Below, piece by piece: positions 1 to 9,986 of a stretch of DNA of 64,000 nucleotides. Every line of letters starts with the position of its first letter. Position 1 is the stretch's first letter. Under the pieces are notes generated by a model. It saw only the letters and a program-made list of their open reading frames with translations, had not been told where the DNA came from and ran no database searches. The stretch lies in NCBI GenBank assembly GCA_019828545.1, contig JACVRA010000313.1, positions 124,001 through 188,000 on the forward strand. Direction: 5' to 3'. The position numbers and the translations under genes are program-made. The DNA comes from Paracamarosporium sp. OC-R06-R3 (Eukaryota; Ascomycota; Dothideomycetes; Pleosporales; Didymosphaeriaceae).

Positions 1-974
1 ACTCCCTCCGGTTGGAAATTCAGCCTGCATCTCTAGCTTTCACCGCAGCTAAAGGACTGGAAGCCGTCATCCGCGAGGTATTCGAGAAAGACACACAACG
101 CGACCTAGAAGTTTTTGAGTTTTGCGCTGGGAGTAGTGGGCCCACGCCAACATTTGAAAGACTCATCAATCAGCATCGTACGAGCAAAGGCGAACGTCCG
201 ATTCGCTTTGTGATGTCGGATAAATATCCTAATTTGCAGGCGTGGAAGAAACTAAGGGGTTCCTCGGGGCGGCTCAGTTTTGTCGATATATCTGTTGATG
301 CGATTGAACCACCAAGGAGGGCTATGAGTCGTGGGGCTGTACTGGTGGGAAACGACTCGGGTGGCATGTGAGTGATTGCTCTTTTTTTTTCTGGAGAGGT
401 CGATCTTAGTGGCTACCATTTGCTAACAATATGTAGGAACCAGAAAAACGCAAAGCGCGTGTTCCGGCTCTTCAATTGCTCCTTCCATCACTTTAACGAT
501 GACATGGCTACGAAGATACTGAAGAGTACAATGGACACGTCGGATGGCTTCGCCATCATCGAGCTCCAGGATCGCCGGCTGGGCATGCTCCTAATGATGG
601 TCTGCAACTTCGCTTTCGTCTGGTTTCTTATCCCCGCAACTTTTGGAATTCACGGACCCTTTTGGATCGATTACTACGGCATACCTAATATCCTGATACA
701 TCCCATGCTGTGGCTCGCCATTCTGTTTGTACTGCAGTGGGATGGCTTCGTTTCTTGTCTGCGCACCCGAGAATTCGACGAGTTCAAACAACTTGTGAAA
801 AATGCTGCGGGGGTTGAAGGCCCAACGTATAGCCGGACTCGCCGACAGGGTGGTCAACGTCTTGAAGTGTACGACGTTCCGTCCTGGGAGATCAGAGCGC
901 ACGAAAAGGTCCTGCACACGCTGCCATTTGGGTATGTGCGGATGATCACGGGCGTACGGACAGTGCCAACTTAG
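1..974 (+). CDS. Fungal membrane protein with methyltransferase-like N-terminus (5' partial)
   Basis: The frame is open from the window edge, so the start lies outside. Two exons are seen, to 367 and from 437, with a 69-nt intron (GTGAGT donor, TGCTAACA branch, ATGTAG acceptor). The first exon carries EFCAGSSGPTPT and later RFVMSDKYPNLQAW, which resemble the SAM-binding and post-strand motifs of a fungal family of class-I methyltransferase-like proteins fused to membrane helices. The second exon has FHHFNDD and TSDGFAIIELQDRR, then two hydrophobic stretches (about codons 72-95 and 105-125 of that exon) ending at LQWDGFVSCLRTREF, typical of the same family. The activity is not known. A TAG closes the frame, but coding-like sequence continues in the same frame right after it (see next entry), so the true 3' end is uncertain. 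Naming of the family is from memory of similar proteins, not a search. Confidence 0.7.
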
Positions 975-2981
975 AAAACAGACGCTGCGGATGTTGCCCG
1001 TAAAGCGGCGAGGGTTGCGCGGGCAAGAAGGAGGGCTAAGATCGACGCGGCGGCTGCGATTTGGAAACCGTCTGGGCCTCAGTATCTAATGAGCATTCAG
1101 GAAGAAGTCCAACATGAGGCTTTCAAGTTGAGGAGAAGCCTCAGAAGATATCGAAAATTGAAGAGGACGTTTTTTGATTCGTCGCTCGTGGGGTGCGTGC
1201 GCGGTGATCAAGATGAGCAGTCGCACATGGAGGAACGATCCAGCGTGTTGCTTGCTCAGAGTACTGTTGGAGCACTGTCTGGACAGTTGGATGTGACACC
1301 TGGCCAGACACACCGAGGCCGTCATCGCCGAACGAACGCGATTTCAGGGATTGGGGAAATTATCCAGACAGGAGTAGGGTCTCAAGCTTGCAAGATAAAG
1401 TCCCAAGGGAAAGAAAGACGGTCATCAGTGGTCTTAGATAAGTCTGAGCTTGGTTTCGTTGTGGAAGAAGACAACGCTGAAGACTGGTACCAAGCGCGCC
1501 TTTTCGATGATTTCTTGGACAAGCAACGAAAGCGAGACAGTAGATCGGGTTACGACGCTGAGACGGAGGAGTATACGATGCCGGGGGATAAACGTGTTCG
1601 CTTTGCAATCCCGCAGCAGCGGGACTATGTTGTGGGGCCCATACCTAAGTGTAAAAGGTGTAGGATGCCTGGAGATCTACCTGTGCGCGGAACGAGGTTA
1701 TCAGGAAGCGATGGCGACCTTGTTATCGGACCCATACCGCAAGATAAGGATATGATGTCTGGAGCTTTGTTTGTCGATAACCCGCGACAGACAGCTGTAG
1801 ATGAGAGCCAGACCCAGGCAACAAAGCAGACCCCAGGGCAACGTCCAAGAAGGTCTTCCTTTACTCACCAGAATATCCGTGGGGAGCACCGTGAAGGGTC
1901 AGACCGACAGGGATACTCGTTTCCGTCGCGCTTGTCAAGTGGACACGCTGTAGTCGAACGCTTGAGCACTGGTCAGCTCATCCGAAGAAAACAGCGGAGT
2001 TGGGGTTCGATTAGACAACGTGGTTCCCAGGGACAACCTGCACAGCGAAACCGACAGCAGCAAAACGGCCAGCTTCCGGATTCATCGACCTTGGTAGAAG
2101 GGGATCCCCGTCCATCGACTGTTGTAGAGGGAGGACTTGAGGACGTTACTGATTCAGGTCCATTCCCTTTGGGTCCAATAACGAAGGGCGTAGACGACGC
2201 GTTCGTTGATCAAGACAGCGTGTTTGCTCATACACGCGATCAAAACACTGATGCTCAGGTCTCTGCAAAGGTTCGTTATGACGACGTAGAAGAGACATCT
2301 GAACAGAACCCAAGCGTGCCCATCTCGTGTCCTACGAAGCCGAAGGCGCCCGTTATCGAACTCAAGCCAAGATTGCCCAAGATGATTCATCAGTTTGTTA
2401 ATGCGAAGAACGAAGGGATAGGCAAGAATGAAGCTGAAAGGGAGAGAATGATGTATCTAGTCGATGCTGTGGCTCAAAATGTGAGGGCTGGAAAGATGCT
2501 AGTCGAGGGTATTCGCCTTTCTCCAGGAGAATTGAAGAGCGTCTTCATCGCTTTGGAGAGCAAGGGGTCATCGCTGGCGGGGGTCTACGAAGGAGTAGGG
2601 AAACGCAAGGCGAGGCGCAAGAGTGGGCTTGTGAAGCGAGGGTCTTGGAAAGACGGGAGCAAGGGAAAAGAGAGGGAGAGGCCGAGTTCAACGGAAACAG
2701 ACCAAGTTGAGCGGACCTCGTCGAAGACTTCTGATCTCCGATTCGCGAAGCAGGCCCCTGCGAAACCTGTTCTCGTCACTCAACTCCCGGTTCCTTCTGT
2801 CTTTCACGAGGTGCGAAATGGATCAGGAAATGCGATACAGCCTGCGGTGAAGACTGGGTCTGATGAAGCGGAACTCGACGTGGAGCCAAAAGAGGATCCG
2901 GGGTTCGTTCTCAATGCTAATGCAGATGACGACGAGGAGTATGAAGATATAACTGAGGATGAGAAATCACAAGAGGGATAG
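975..2981 (+). CDS. Long disordered protein of unknown function, possibly the C-terminal part of the preceding gene
   Basis: The first ATG is at 1089 (630 codons), but 38 open codons rich in Ala and Arg lie upstream in the same frame, directly after the TAG of the preceding gene, and read as coding. Either the two are one gene joined by a very short intron (GTGCGG at 936 to TTAG at 974 would be 39 nt and keeps frame; the better GTATGT donor at 932 does not), or the TAG is a real stop and this gene has its own start. The protein is basic near the N-terminus (RRSLRRYRKLKR), then acidic, Ser, Gln and Arg rich and without a recognisable domain. A short motif recurs: VVGPIPKCKRC, LVIGPIPQD and PLGPITKG. 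The tail is acidic. I do not recognise it; a structural or adaptor role would be a guess. Confidence 0.55.
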   Translation, partial: KTDAADVARKAARVARARRRAKIDAAAAIWKPSGPQYLMSIQEEVQHEAFKLRRSLRRYRKLKRTFFDSSLVGCVRGDQDEQSHMEERSSVLLAQSTVGALSGQLDVTPGQTHRGRHRRTNAISGIGEIIQTGVGSQACKIKSQGKERRSSVVLDKSELGFVVEEDNAEDWYQARLFDDFLDKQRKRDSRSGYDAETEEYTMPGDKRVRFAIPQQRDYVVGPIPKCKRCRMPGDLPVRGTRLSGSDGDLVIGPIPQDKDMMSGALFVDNPRQTAVDESQTQATKQTPGQRPRRSSFTHQNIRGEHREGSDRQGYSFPSRLSSGHAVVERLSTGQLIRRKQRSWGSIRQRGSQGQPAQRNRQQQNGQLPDSSTLVEGDPRPSTVVEGGLEDVTDSGPFPLGPITKGVDDAFVDQDSVFAHTRDQNTDAQVSAKVRYDDVEETSEQNPSVPISCPTKPKAPVIELKPRLPKMIHQFVNAKNEGIGKNEAERERMMYLVDAVAQNVRAGKMLVEGIRLSPGELKSVFIALESKGSSLAGVYEGVGKRKARRKSGLVKRGSWKDGSKGKERERPSSTETDQVERTSSKTSDLRFAKQAPAKPVLVTQLPVPSVFHEVRNGSGNAIQPAVKTGSDEAELDVEPKEDPGFVLNANADDDEEYEDITEDEKSQEG

Positions 2982-3748
2982 GATTAATGTATTCTTTTGT
3001 TGGTCGGTACGGAGGAGGTAATGGGAGGGAGGGAGGGTTCGGGTAGTATAGATGTAGTATTACAAAGAAAGAATAACATGCTTAACATGTTAAAGTCTGG
3101 ATTCAGATCGGGTCAACAGGACTAGATAGGAAAATCATGATGAGAGAAAGTTTTATTTCCTTTTTGTGCCTTTTGTTTACTAAGGCAGCACGAGCTAGCT
3201 GTAATTTGGATACTAATTCACCTTCTTACCTGCAGTCATTGAGGGGAGCGTGGCACTATATTAGCTCTAGAAAAGTAGTGATTATTACAGTTTATCGCGT
3301 TCGTACGTCGCAATCATACTGGGTGGCTGTAGGACAGACGATAAGTACGGAGCGCTAGGAGCTGGACGTGAGAGCTCAGCACCAACAAGGAAGACAAAGG
3401 GACGAGGTGGGGCAACGCATGACGAGGAGCCAAGCGACTTCAAAGGATGGGACGACTGGTATATAACCTGATAGGATCTCTGTACATTTCCTATCCTTCG
3501 TAGTCAACTTCTTATATCTAAATTGAGCGTGCGATCACGGGAAAGTGTAGTTCGATCACAAGAGTCGGTGCGAGCCTGGCATTCCGTCTATTAAGTGGAA
3601 TGGGTAGGTGCTGATTGCCCGACTTTCTATTGGACGACCGGGAAGTGGCAGCGCTTAGCGGGGATTGACGGTGCACCTAACTCTAGACAGCTGAACCCGC
3701 CTCTAAACCATCAGCCTAGCGGCCATACCAACGTCCATACGTGGCCTA
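2982..3748. other. Intergenic stretch
   Basis: Holds the 3' flank of the disordered-protein gene and the upstream region of the zinc-finger gene. A TATATAA stretch near 3460-3466 could be a promoter element. Short open frames here have no recognisable protein features. Confidence 0.5.
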
Positions 3749-4562
3749 ATGGGGTAAGCGTACGCCTTAAAGTTCCAACTGCTATTCTGATGTCTCTAAT
3801 AAAGCAAGCAGGAAGACGTATTGTTCTCGATGCGACTGCGACTTCTCCTCGCCGCGGGCATTACAACAGCACCTCGATGATTCCTCCAACCATTATCGCT
3901 GCGAGGTTTGCGCGTTCGATGCTCCAGATTGGGACAAATGGCTCAAGCATCACCGGAAGACAAAGCACCGAAGTGTGTGTGAGGGCTGCGACGATGGAGA
4001 AGGACTAGCCTGGGTTGCTGGGTCGCAGGAGTACCTCGATCATCTGCAGGAGGAGAACGTTTGCCCGACTTGCGAGGAGCATTTCCAGACCCCGAGCAAT
4101 CTTGATAACGTAAGTAGGATATTTAGCATACTGGGACGATGCTAACTCTGATTTTAGCATAAAATGGTGCACCTCGACCGATCGATCGAATGCTACGGTT
4201 GCTACCGGAAATTCGCCACGTATCCTGCGATGATACTACACCTGGAGGCCGGCACTTGCCCCTCCAACATCGACATGATCGACTTGAATGAATCTGCTGC
4301 CATGTGCTACCAATGGGAGGCGTACATCGATAGAGACTATCGGGACGAACTGCTCAACCGCGATGATCTACAATCGGAGTATAGCGGGCCGGTCTATCCG
4401 TTCAGGTGTCCTGAATGCGACACTGGATTCACGAAGCTATCGGGTCTGTTCCAACACGTGTATAGCAAGGCGTGCGATCAGGGTCTCTACGAAGGCAAGA
4501 TGGCTAAGTTGATCAGGTGGTTGAGAAATAGGCATAACCTTGGCGAGGGTGATGGTGATTGA
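3749..4562 (+). CDS. C2H2 zinc-finger protein
   Basis: Coding frame 3812-4109 and 4158-4562, split by a 48-nt intron (GTAAGT donor, GCTAACT branch, TTTTAG acceptor). The protein has a run of Cys2His2-type units: YCSRCDCDFSSPRALQQHL, YRCEVCAFDAPDWDKWLKHH, VCPTCEEHFQTPSNLDNHKMVH, IECYGCYRKFATYPAMILHL and FRCPECDTGFTKLSGLFQHV. The third is a canonical finger and spans the intron. This repeated layout matches a fungal family of finger proteins of unknown target; nucleic-acid binding is the likely role. The frame has no ATG upstream of the first finger, so a tiny first exon is needed: ATG at 3749 spliced from GTAAGC at 3754 to CAG at 3811 fits, as does ATG at 3599 spliced to 3804. Length would be about 235 residues. 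The start is therefore unresolved. Confidence 0.7.
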
Positions 4563-5476
4563 GGTGCGACAGCAAGAGCAATATTTCTAGGATAATTGGT
4601 TATCGCTCTGATAAAGAGATGTCTGCAAACCTTGCTATGGCGGGGAAGGGTTGGCGCGGATCGACATGTATGTCACTGAATCTGTGTTTGAGAAGCCAGT
4701 TAGCGCACGCAGACACCAATTCAGGCCCAGGGAGCCATTAGACGTGCATAAGCTGACAAATGGTTGCTACCGCTGCACTTGAGGGAGAAAAGTGTTTCCA
4801 TGGGCAGCGAAGTGGGATATTAACGCAGTAGCTTGTACACCTGCGGTAGGGCTGATGATTTCGGAGGAGATTAGCATATTCTGCCTGACACAAGCTCTTT
4901 AATGATGCACGTGAGGGTAGCGTTATAGTATTATACTTATCCTCTACTCACTTATGGCCTATACCATTCGGTGTTGTTGTTGGGTAGTCATCAGGTTGTC
5001 AAGATCACAGGTCCTTACAAAGGGGATCATCATTAAATCACATGCCAGGATATCGACTCTATCTAGCAGGGCCTAGATTACTGGCCTTTGTGCTCAGTTG
5101 CTGTGCACTGAGAGGGAGGAGTTTTCTCCGATTGGCCATTGCTTACGCACATGCTACTACTACTACTTCAGCCGTCTCTAAGTCCCATTCGGCCAAGACT
5201 TTGGCAATGAAACGGCTTGCAGTGTGGGGTACGCCATATCTCAACCTTTAGTCGACCCAAGCGTGAGGACACTCGGCTAGGTTGGCTCACACGCCTTCCC
5301 ACATGCATAATATAGAGCACGGGCAACTTTTCTGATTGCAATCGTGTTCCACGTTTCACTAATGCATCCCTACGTCAACCGTAAGCCACTGCATCATTAA
5401 AAGGCCGCGCATCGTACCTCATTTACCACTCATATTCTGCGTTACGTTGTGATGGAACGATATCGGAGATGAAAGG
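4563..5476. other. Intergenic stretch
   Basis: About 0.9 kb with only short open frames lacking protein features. I see no RNA gene, repeat or mobile element. Confidence 0.5.
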
Positions 5477-6600
5477 ATGGAATGTCCGCTCTCATCGTTA
5501 CTGCCAGAGCTTCTCGCATATCTGACGATCGAAGAGGAAGCAAAGATCTATCAGCAGTTTCAAGATGGGACATGGAAGCTAAATAGCCAAGTCCTATGGA
5601 GCGGCGTGCTGCCAGAGGAAGCCCAGAGATGGGCAGACGACCGTAGTATGCAAACCCTCACTACAGCAATGGGGCCCCTCATGGATTCCGCACATCCCTT
5701 ATGCCTACGAAAAAAGAAATCCGCCCTAGGATGGAAAAGATATATCAAGGGTGCCTCCGCAATCTTCGCATGGTGTATTTCAAAAGGGGATATGGTTACC
5801 GTGTTGACACCACCGCCTCCAGAGAGATTTCATCCATCTAGAATGACAAACTATCAAGCGATCGAAGCGCCAATCTTGAAGTGGACAACGGCAAGGAGTA
5901 CTTGTCTGCGTATAGACATGGTGCATCCCGACGTCAAAGGCGCAGAGGATTTCCTCTACCAAATATGGCCTCACGATGAGACTGAGACATGGTTAACGAT
6001 TTTTCGGGCTGTGTCCTTTAGAAAGCACAATTGGAGGCCAACGACGAAAGACCAGAAACAGTTAGTATTGAAGGAAGGCATAGAGGTCAAACAGATCATG
6101 GACGTCCAAAAGATTAGTATTCTAAAGAGTCAATCTCGCATTGATTTACCGGCTGGGACAGGTAAAACCAAGGTACGCACATTTTCATGGGGATAGTGTC
6201 TATCAACGGTTAGAGTACTACAATCTGAAGCTAACAACAAACACAACAAAAGCATGAGAATGCATTGAAGACAAAACCAATGCCTGGAGGGACAAAGGAA
6301 GCAGTTAAAGAAGCCCACGAGTTAGGAAAAGTGCCAAAAGCAGGTAAAATCTCAAAGACTAATAAAACGTCCAATACAAAAAAAGAGTCGAAAGCAAATG
6401 CCAAGCGGAAAGAAACTACCAAGCCGGAAATGTTATTCAAGTCCAAAAATGAAGATTGGGAAGGACGAGTCGGAGGCAGAAAGCAAGTCAAAAGTACGGT
6501 GCAGAGTCGGCCGTACTTCGCAATAGTCATAGAGGCATGGATGGCCGTCTCATATTTGTTCCATGCTGCCACCAGACTGCTACGAAGGGGCTACTTTTAG
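5477..6600 (+). CDS. Unknown protein with Lys-rich linker and hydrophobic C-terminus
   Basis: Two exons (5477-6172, 6253-6600) joined by an 80-nt intron (GTACGC donor, GCTAACA branch, AAAAG acceptor), giving 347 residues. The first 230 residues form a globular-looking region with WSGVLPEEAQRW and LYQIWPHDETETWLTIF; no family is recognised. The second exon begins with a strongly basic, Lys/Thr/Asn-rich linker and ends in a hydrophobic stretch near YFAIVIEAWMAVSYLF followed by arginines, which could be a tail anchor or a buried helix. Without splicing the frame closes 8 codons after the donor. The function is unknown; conserved-hypothetical status is an inference from its composition. Confidence 0.6.
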
Positions 6601-8067
6601 TAAGTTACCCGAAGTGCTTGTCGTGCTAGAGTGTTCCGATGTATTTAAGGCATGGGACAGCAGTGTCCTGTGGAGGGAGGGAGCACTCGAGGTGAGCGGG
6701 TTACGGCAGCAATGATTCGGGACGCATCGACTGTTTGCTAAGCGCGCCAAACCGGGCATAGCTGCGGAAAAATCGTGGCTGCAACCGTGTAGGACGGGAA
6801 CGGTGGCTGGTTACTCAACACTCTGAGCATATAGGCGCGAGGTATTTACCGCATCTGCACCGCTAGAACCGAGTTTACCGAGCCCTACACAGTGTCTTGC
6901 CCTTGAGTAGACATACACTCAGAATGGTAGCTCATTAGGAAGGAGAGGCGTGATCCTGTGGACTCGCAGAGCGTACGCATTGAAATACAACACCTCAATT
7001 AGTATTGCCTTATTTTCTCTACAGATCTTATGGGGGCACGAAATCTAGGTGTTCGCTTTGAAGGGATCGAGATAGACTTTCTTGATATAGTCCATCATCT
7101 TTGCTGGCTAAGTCTAACAGAATGTCTGCTACAGGAGAGGCAGCGCATCATCACTTATATAGAATAGATATTAGCGAGCACTGCACACTGAGGGAGAAGA
7201 AAAGGCTATATCCTCGTCCCCAGTCTTAGTCCAAGGCAACGCCGGATGAGGGCTATGCCACGTCATTGTACCTCGCGACAACCGCACAAGTCCTTTTAGT
7301 GTCAGATCAATTCGATCCGTCGATTGAGATCTCCCGGTTCATTGAGATTAACGGAAGAGGGCTGTAGGGCAAATTTGCGATGCTCGCCTACTCTTCGAAC
7401 GCGTAGGCGATGTCAGATTTGACCTCAGCTTCACCTTCGAAAAGCAGGTCGCTATCTTCCTCGAGCTCTCTACTACTATGTGTGAGTGGGCGGCAGAGTG
7501 CTCGCTACTATTGAACCGTCGTCAACTACGCGGCGCTTTCTTGACTCGTAGGCGACGAACAAACGCGGCAAGAAAGGAATCGCAAACGACGAGTGTATTT
7601 ATCATCCCAACGTATTCTTGCGCCTTTTGTGTGAGGCTTCTCGCTGTTTACGATTGTGGCAAACTTCTCATTCCGAGTCTAATTTCCGAAATTAGCACGG
7701 AATGTGGTCGCTCGAGCGCAAACGATGTCTGCAAGCAAAACCACAACTACGAGATGGAAGAAACGGAAATTATCGCAAACATTCCTCTCTGAAGATAGCA
7801 CAGTAATGCTTGCGGAGAGGAGCATATCGGCGCGAAAACCTTTTATACTTCACTTCATGTCTCTAAAGCTGCAGTGCAATGCTTTCTGAAAGAGAAGCAT
7901 AAGCTTGCGAATATTCTCTGACCAACTGACTAACAAGCCCAGTCGTCAATGTGAGTATCTTACCTTGAATCGGTGTCTCTGATGCAGTCTGCAAAAGCTC
8001 ACTTAGCAACAGCAAAACGATTTCTGCCCGCTATTGAACCGCGTGTCATTGACTCATTGGCGCAACT
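6601..8067. other. Long intergenic stretch
   Basis: About 1.5 kb. Contains only short frames, the longest (104 codons at 7478-7792) without recognisable features. A strong branch-plus-acceptor (CTGACTAACAAGCCCAG) ends at 7942 and a strong donor GTGAGT starts at 7951, bracketing 8 nt; this may be part of the 5' region of the BTB gene downstream. Confidence 0.4.
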
Positions 8068-8742
8068 ATGCACATTACGATTAAAACACCGCAACGTTCC
8101 TTCATTACCGATCCTGAACATTGGCTGGGCGAAAGTAAATATTTTGATAACCTGTTGTCCGGAAAATGGGGCGACAAAGAGAAGGATGGCTCATACTTCA
8201 TCGAAAGCGACGCCCACATCTTCGAACATATCCTTGGATATCTCCGTTCCGGAGTTCTTCCCGTTTTCTGGGATATGAAAACAGGTCACAATTTCGCGCT
8301 CTACCAAGCACTACTGGATCAATCAAAGTATTTCGCTATTGATAGGCTGCAAAAGTGGTTATGCGAGCGAAAATATTTAGACGCTGTCAAAATCCATTAT
8401 ATGGCTAAAGAGACTCAAGATCGAGAAACCTACCGGAAATATACTATGAGTTGGCCCGACGGTCGCACGTCCATGGTAGAGGATCGCTTTGTAGAAATTA
8501 CCACAAGTAGCAATATGGACATCACTATGGTTCCCGTCACACAACGGACCAATGTATTTTATTGCCCCGATGGAAAGCATGGCCGGAGTCATGAAGAGTA
8601 CTGTAGGAGCTGCATTGACCGGGCCAGAGTCTCTGTGAATGGTGGATGGAGGAGTGAAGACGAACTCAAGTGGTGTATTGTTGGAAAAGAAGTCGTTTTC
8701 GACCATGATCTTTGTGCCAATTTCGAGGGGATGGTCAGTTAG
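8068..8742 (+). CDS. BTB/POZ (T1, KCTD-like) domain protein
   Basis: Single open frame of 224 residues. Residues 1-70 look like a T1-type BTB domain: the opening strand pair, then FDNLLSGKWG, DGSYFIESDAHIFEHILGYLR and SGVLPVFWD, the last being the usual YFIDRD...F..IL.YLR.G.LP pattern of KCTD and potassium-channel tetramerisation domains. The following helix LLDQSKYFAIDRL also fits. The first strand is weakly conserved and in-frame stops lie just upstream, so an upstream exon cannot be excluded. The C-terminal half has clustered Cys and His (YCPDGKHG, EEYCRSC) and no known domain. Such proteins oligomerise and often act as adaptors for cullin-3 ubiquitin ligases; that role is inferred from the family only. 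Confidence 0.7.
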   Translation: MHITIKTPQRSFITDPEHWLGESKYFDNLLSGKWGDKEKDGSYFIESDAHIFEHILGYLRSGVLPVFWDMKTGHNFALYQALLDQSKYFAIDRLQKWLCERKYLDAVKIHYMAKETQDRETYRKYTMSWPDGRTSMVEDRFVEITTSSNMDITMVPVTQRTNVFYCPDGKHGRSHEEYCRSCIDRARVSVNGGWRSEDELKWCIVGKEVVFDHDLCANFEGMVS

Positions 8743-9472
8743 CCCTGGTAGTAAATGAGCCGCTCTTTTTCTTTCAGCCACTGTCAGTCGCCCTTTCCCC
8801 TTAATAGTGGATAAGAAACGACCCCCGTCAATTAGGTAATGCAGCGTGGTTTTATGGTGTCCTGGTGGTCGGTCTATCGATCGTGTAAAGTGTGTTTGGC
8901 TTTTGGCAGAGAGACTATGATAAACTATTATGGGTTATGTTTCTAAGCTGCAGTATTAGGGTATTTTGCTTTATGTGAATGATAGTGTTCCAACTTTTTA
9001 TCGTAGCGTTCAAGATACCCATTCCTTAAGAAGGCTAATAGGAGTTAGCAGTAAGGGTCTTGCGTCGCAACGCCTCCCTTCTCCCAACGTTTCAATATAA
9101 CTATTTGCCAAAGGTAGAATAACCTTCTCCCCTTAGCGAATAAGAAGCTCGTATATTGTGCTGTCAACTGCGCAAATGTGGTGCATAACGCATTAGATCA
9201 GAAGTCAGTCCGATTAGAGCGGGTCATTTATTGTAAGTGCATTAGAGTTCTAGCACACACACAAAAACGATATAGGAACAAACAAACATTCTCACCTACT
9301 AGACATTCTTCCCATTCGCCGCCTTAGCCTCCCAGAAAAAGTCCGCTCCACCGCACGGACGTTAGATCTATAACAAGGCGGGCTACCCTCCGTTCCACTC
9401 GCCCACCATTATCAAATAGTCTACATATTATTTTTCAGCATGTTCTTAGTCATCAAACCTATGAAAGCCCAC
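8743..9472. other. Intergenic stretch
   Basis: About 0.7 kb between the BTB gene and the tRNA gene. No supported gene; A/T-rich with scattered short frames. Confidence 0.5.
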
Positions 9473-9587
9473 GTCGCTTTAGCTCACTTGGGAGAGCGCC
9501 AGACTGAAGCAATCTGCCCCTGGCAGCAAACTTCGGTTTCATTCGAATGCCATCTGGAGGTACTGTGTTCGATCCACAGAAGCGACA
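9473..9587 (+). tRNA. tRNA-Phe (GAA) with a 42-nt intron
   Basis: The sequence folds as a standard cloverleaf: acceptor stem GTCGCTT with AAGCGAC (7 perfect pairs, 9473-9479 with 9580-9586), D arm GCTC-GAGC, anticodon stem CCAGA with TCTGG, anticodon loop CTGAAG-A with GAA at 9506-9508, and T arm CTGTG-TTCGATC-CACAG. Box A (TAGCTCACTTGGG) and box B (GTTCGATCC) are both good. The intron at 9510-9551 sits after position 37, as in eukaryotic nuclear tRNAs, and contains CTTC, which can pair with the anticodon GAAG. The mature sequence is close to yeast tRNA-Phe through the D, anticodon and T arms. It is followed by T runs. Confidence 0.93.
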
Positions 9588-9588
9588 A

Positions 9589-9598
9589 TTTTCTTTTT
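9589..9598 (+). terminator. RNA polymerase III terminator of tRNA-Phe
   Basis: TTTT then C then TTTTT directly after the discriminator base of the tRNA; T4 or longer ends Pol III transcription. Confidence 0.75.
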
Positions 9599-9647
9599 GA
9601 ATTTGTTTTTTGAGGATTGGGGTTTGCTAGGTGGTTTTAGGTGGTTT

Positions 9648-9680
9648 TGGGTGGGGTGGGGTGGGGTGGGGTGGGGTGGG
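9648..9680 (+). repeat. (GGGGT)n tract
   Basis: A pure run of TGGGG units starts about 60 nt past the tRNA terminator. It has at least five G4 runs with 1-nt loops, so it could form a G-quadruplex on the plus strand. No gene overlaps it. Confidence 0.85.
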
Positions 9681-9986
9681 GACAGTGTGAAGCGAGATGG
9701 CGGACGCTAGTCGCGCAGCGAGAATATGGAGATTGTTTCTTAGGCAGTGTAAATGAATAATTGTTAGCAGATAGGAAAAGAGATGGGTTGAGATGGTGAT
9801 TTAGTTTTTCTTTTTGTTTGTCGTGAATGTGAGTTCGCTCAAGCTCGAACTTGGGCAAGCAATTTCTTCTATTGTTGGTTATTCTATATACGTTACACTT
9901 GTATTCCATTCCTTCTCTCTCCATTTTCGATCATTCCTGGCATCTAATGGAATATTTTACAGGGTTGTCGTTCAATCAATCCCGAT
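9681..9986. other. Intergenic stretch between tRNA-Phe and the MFS gene
   Basis: No supported gene. It is presumably the 3' untranslated region of the minus-strand MFS gene. Confidence 0.4.
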
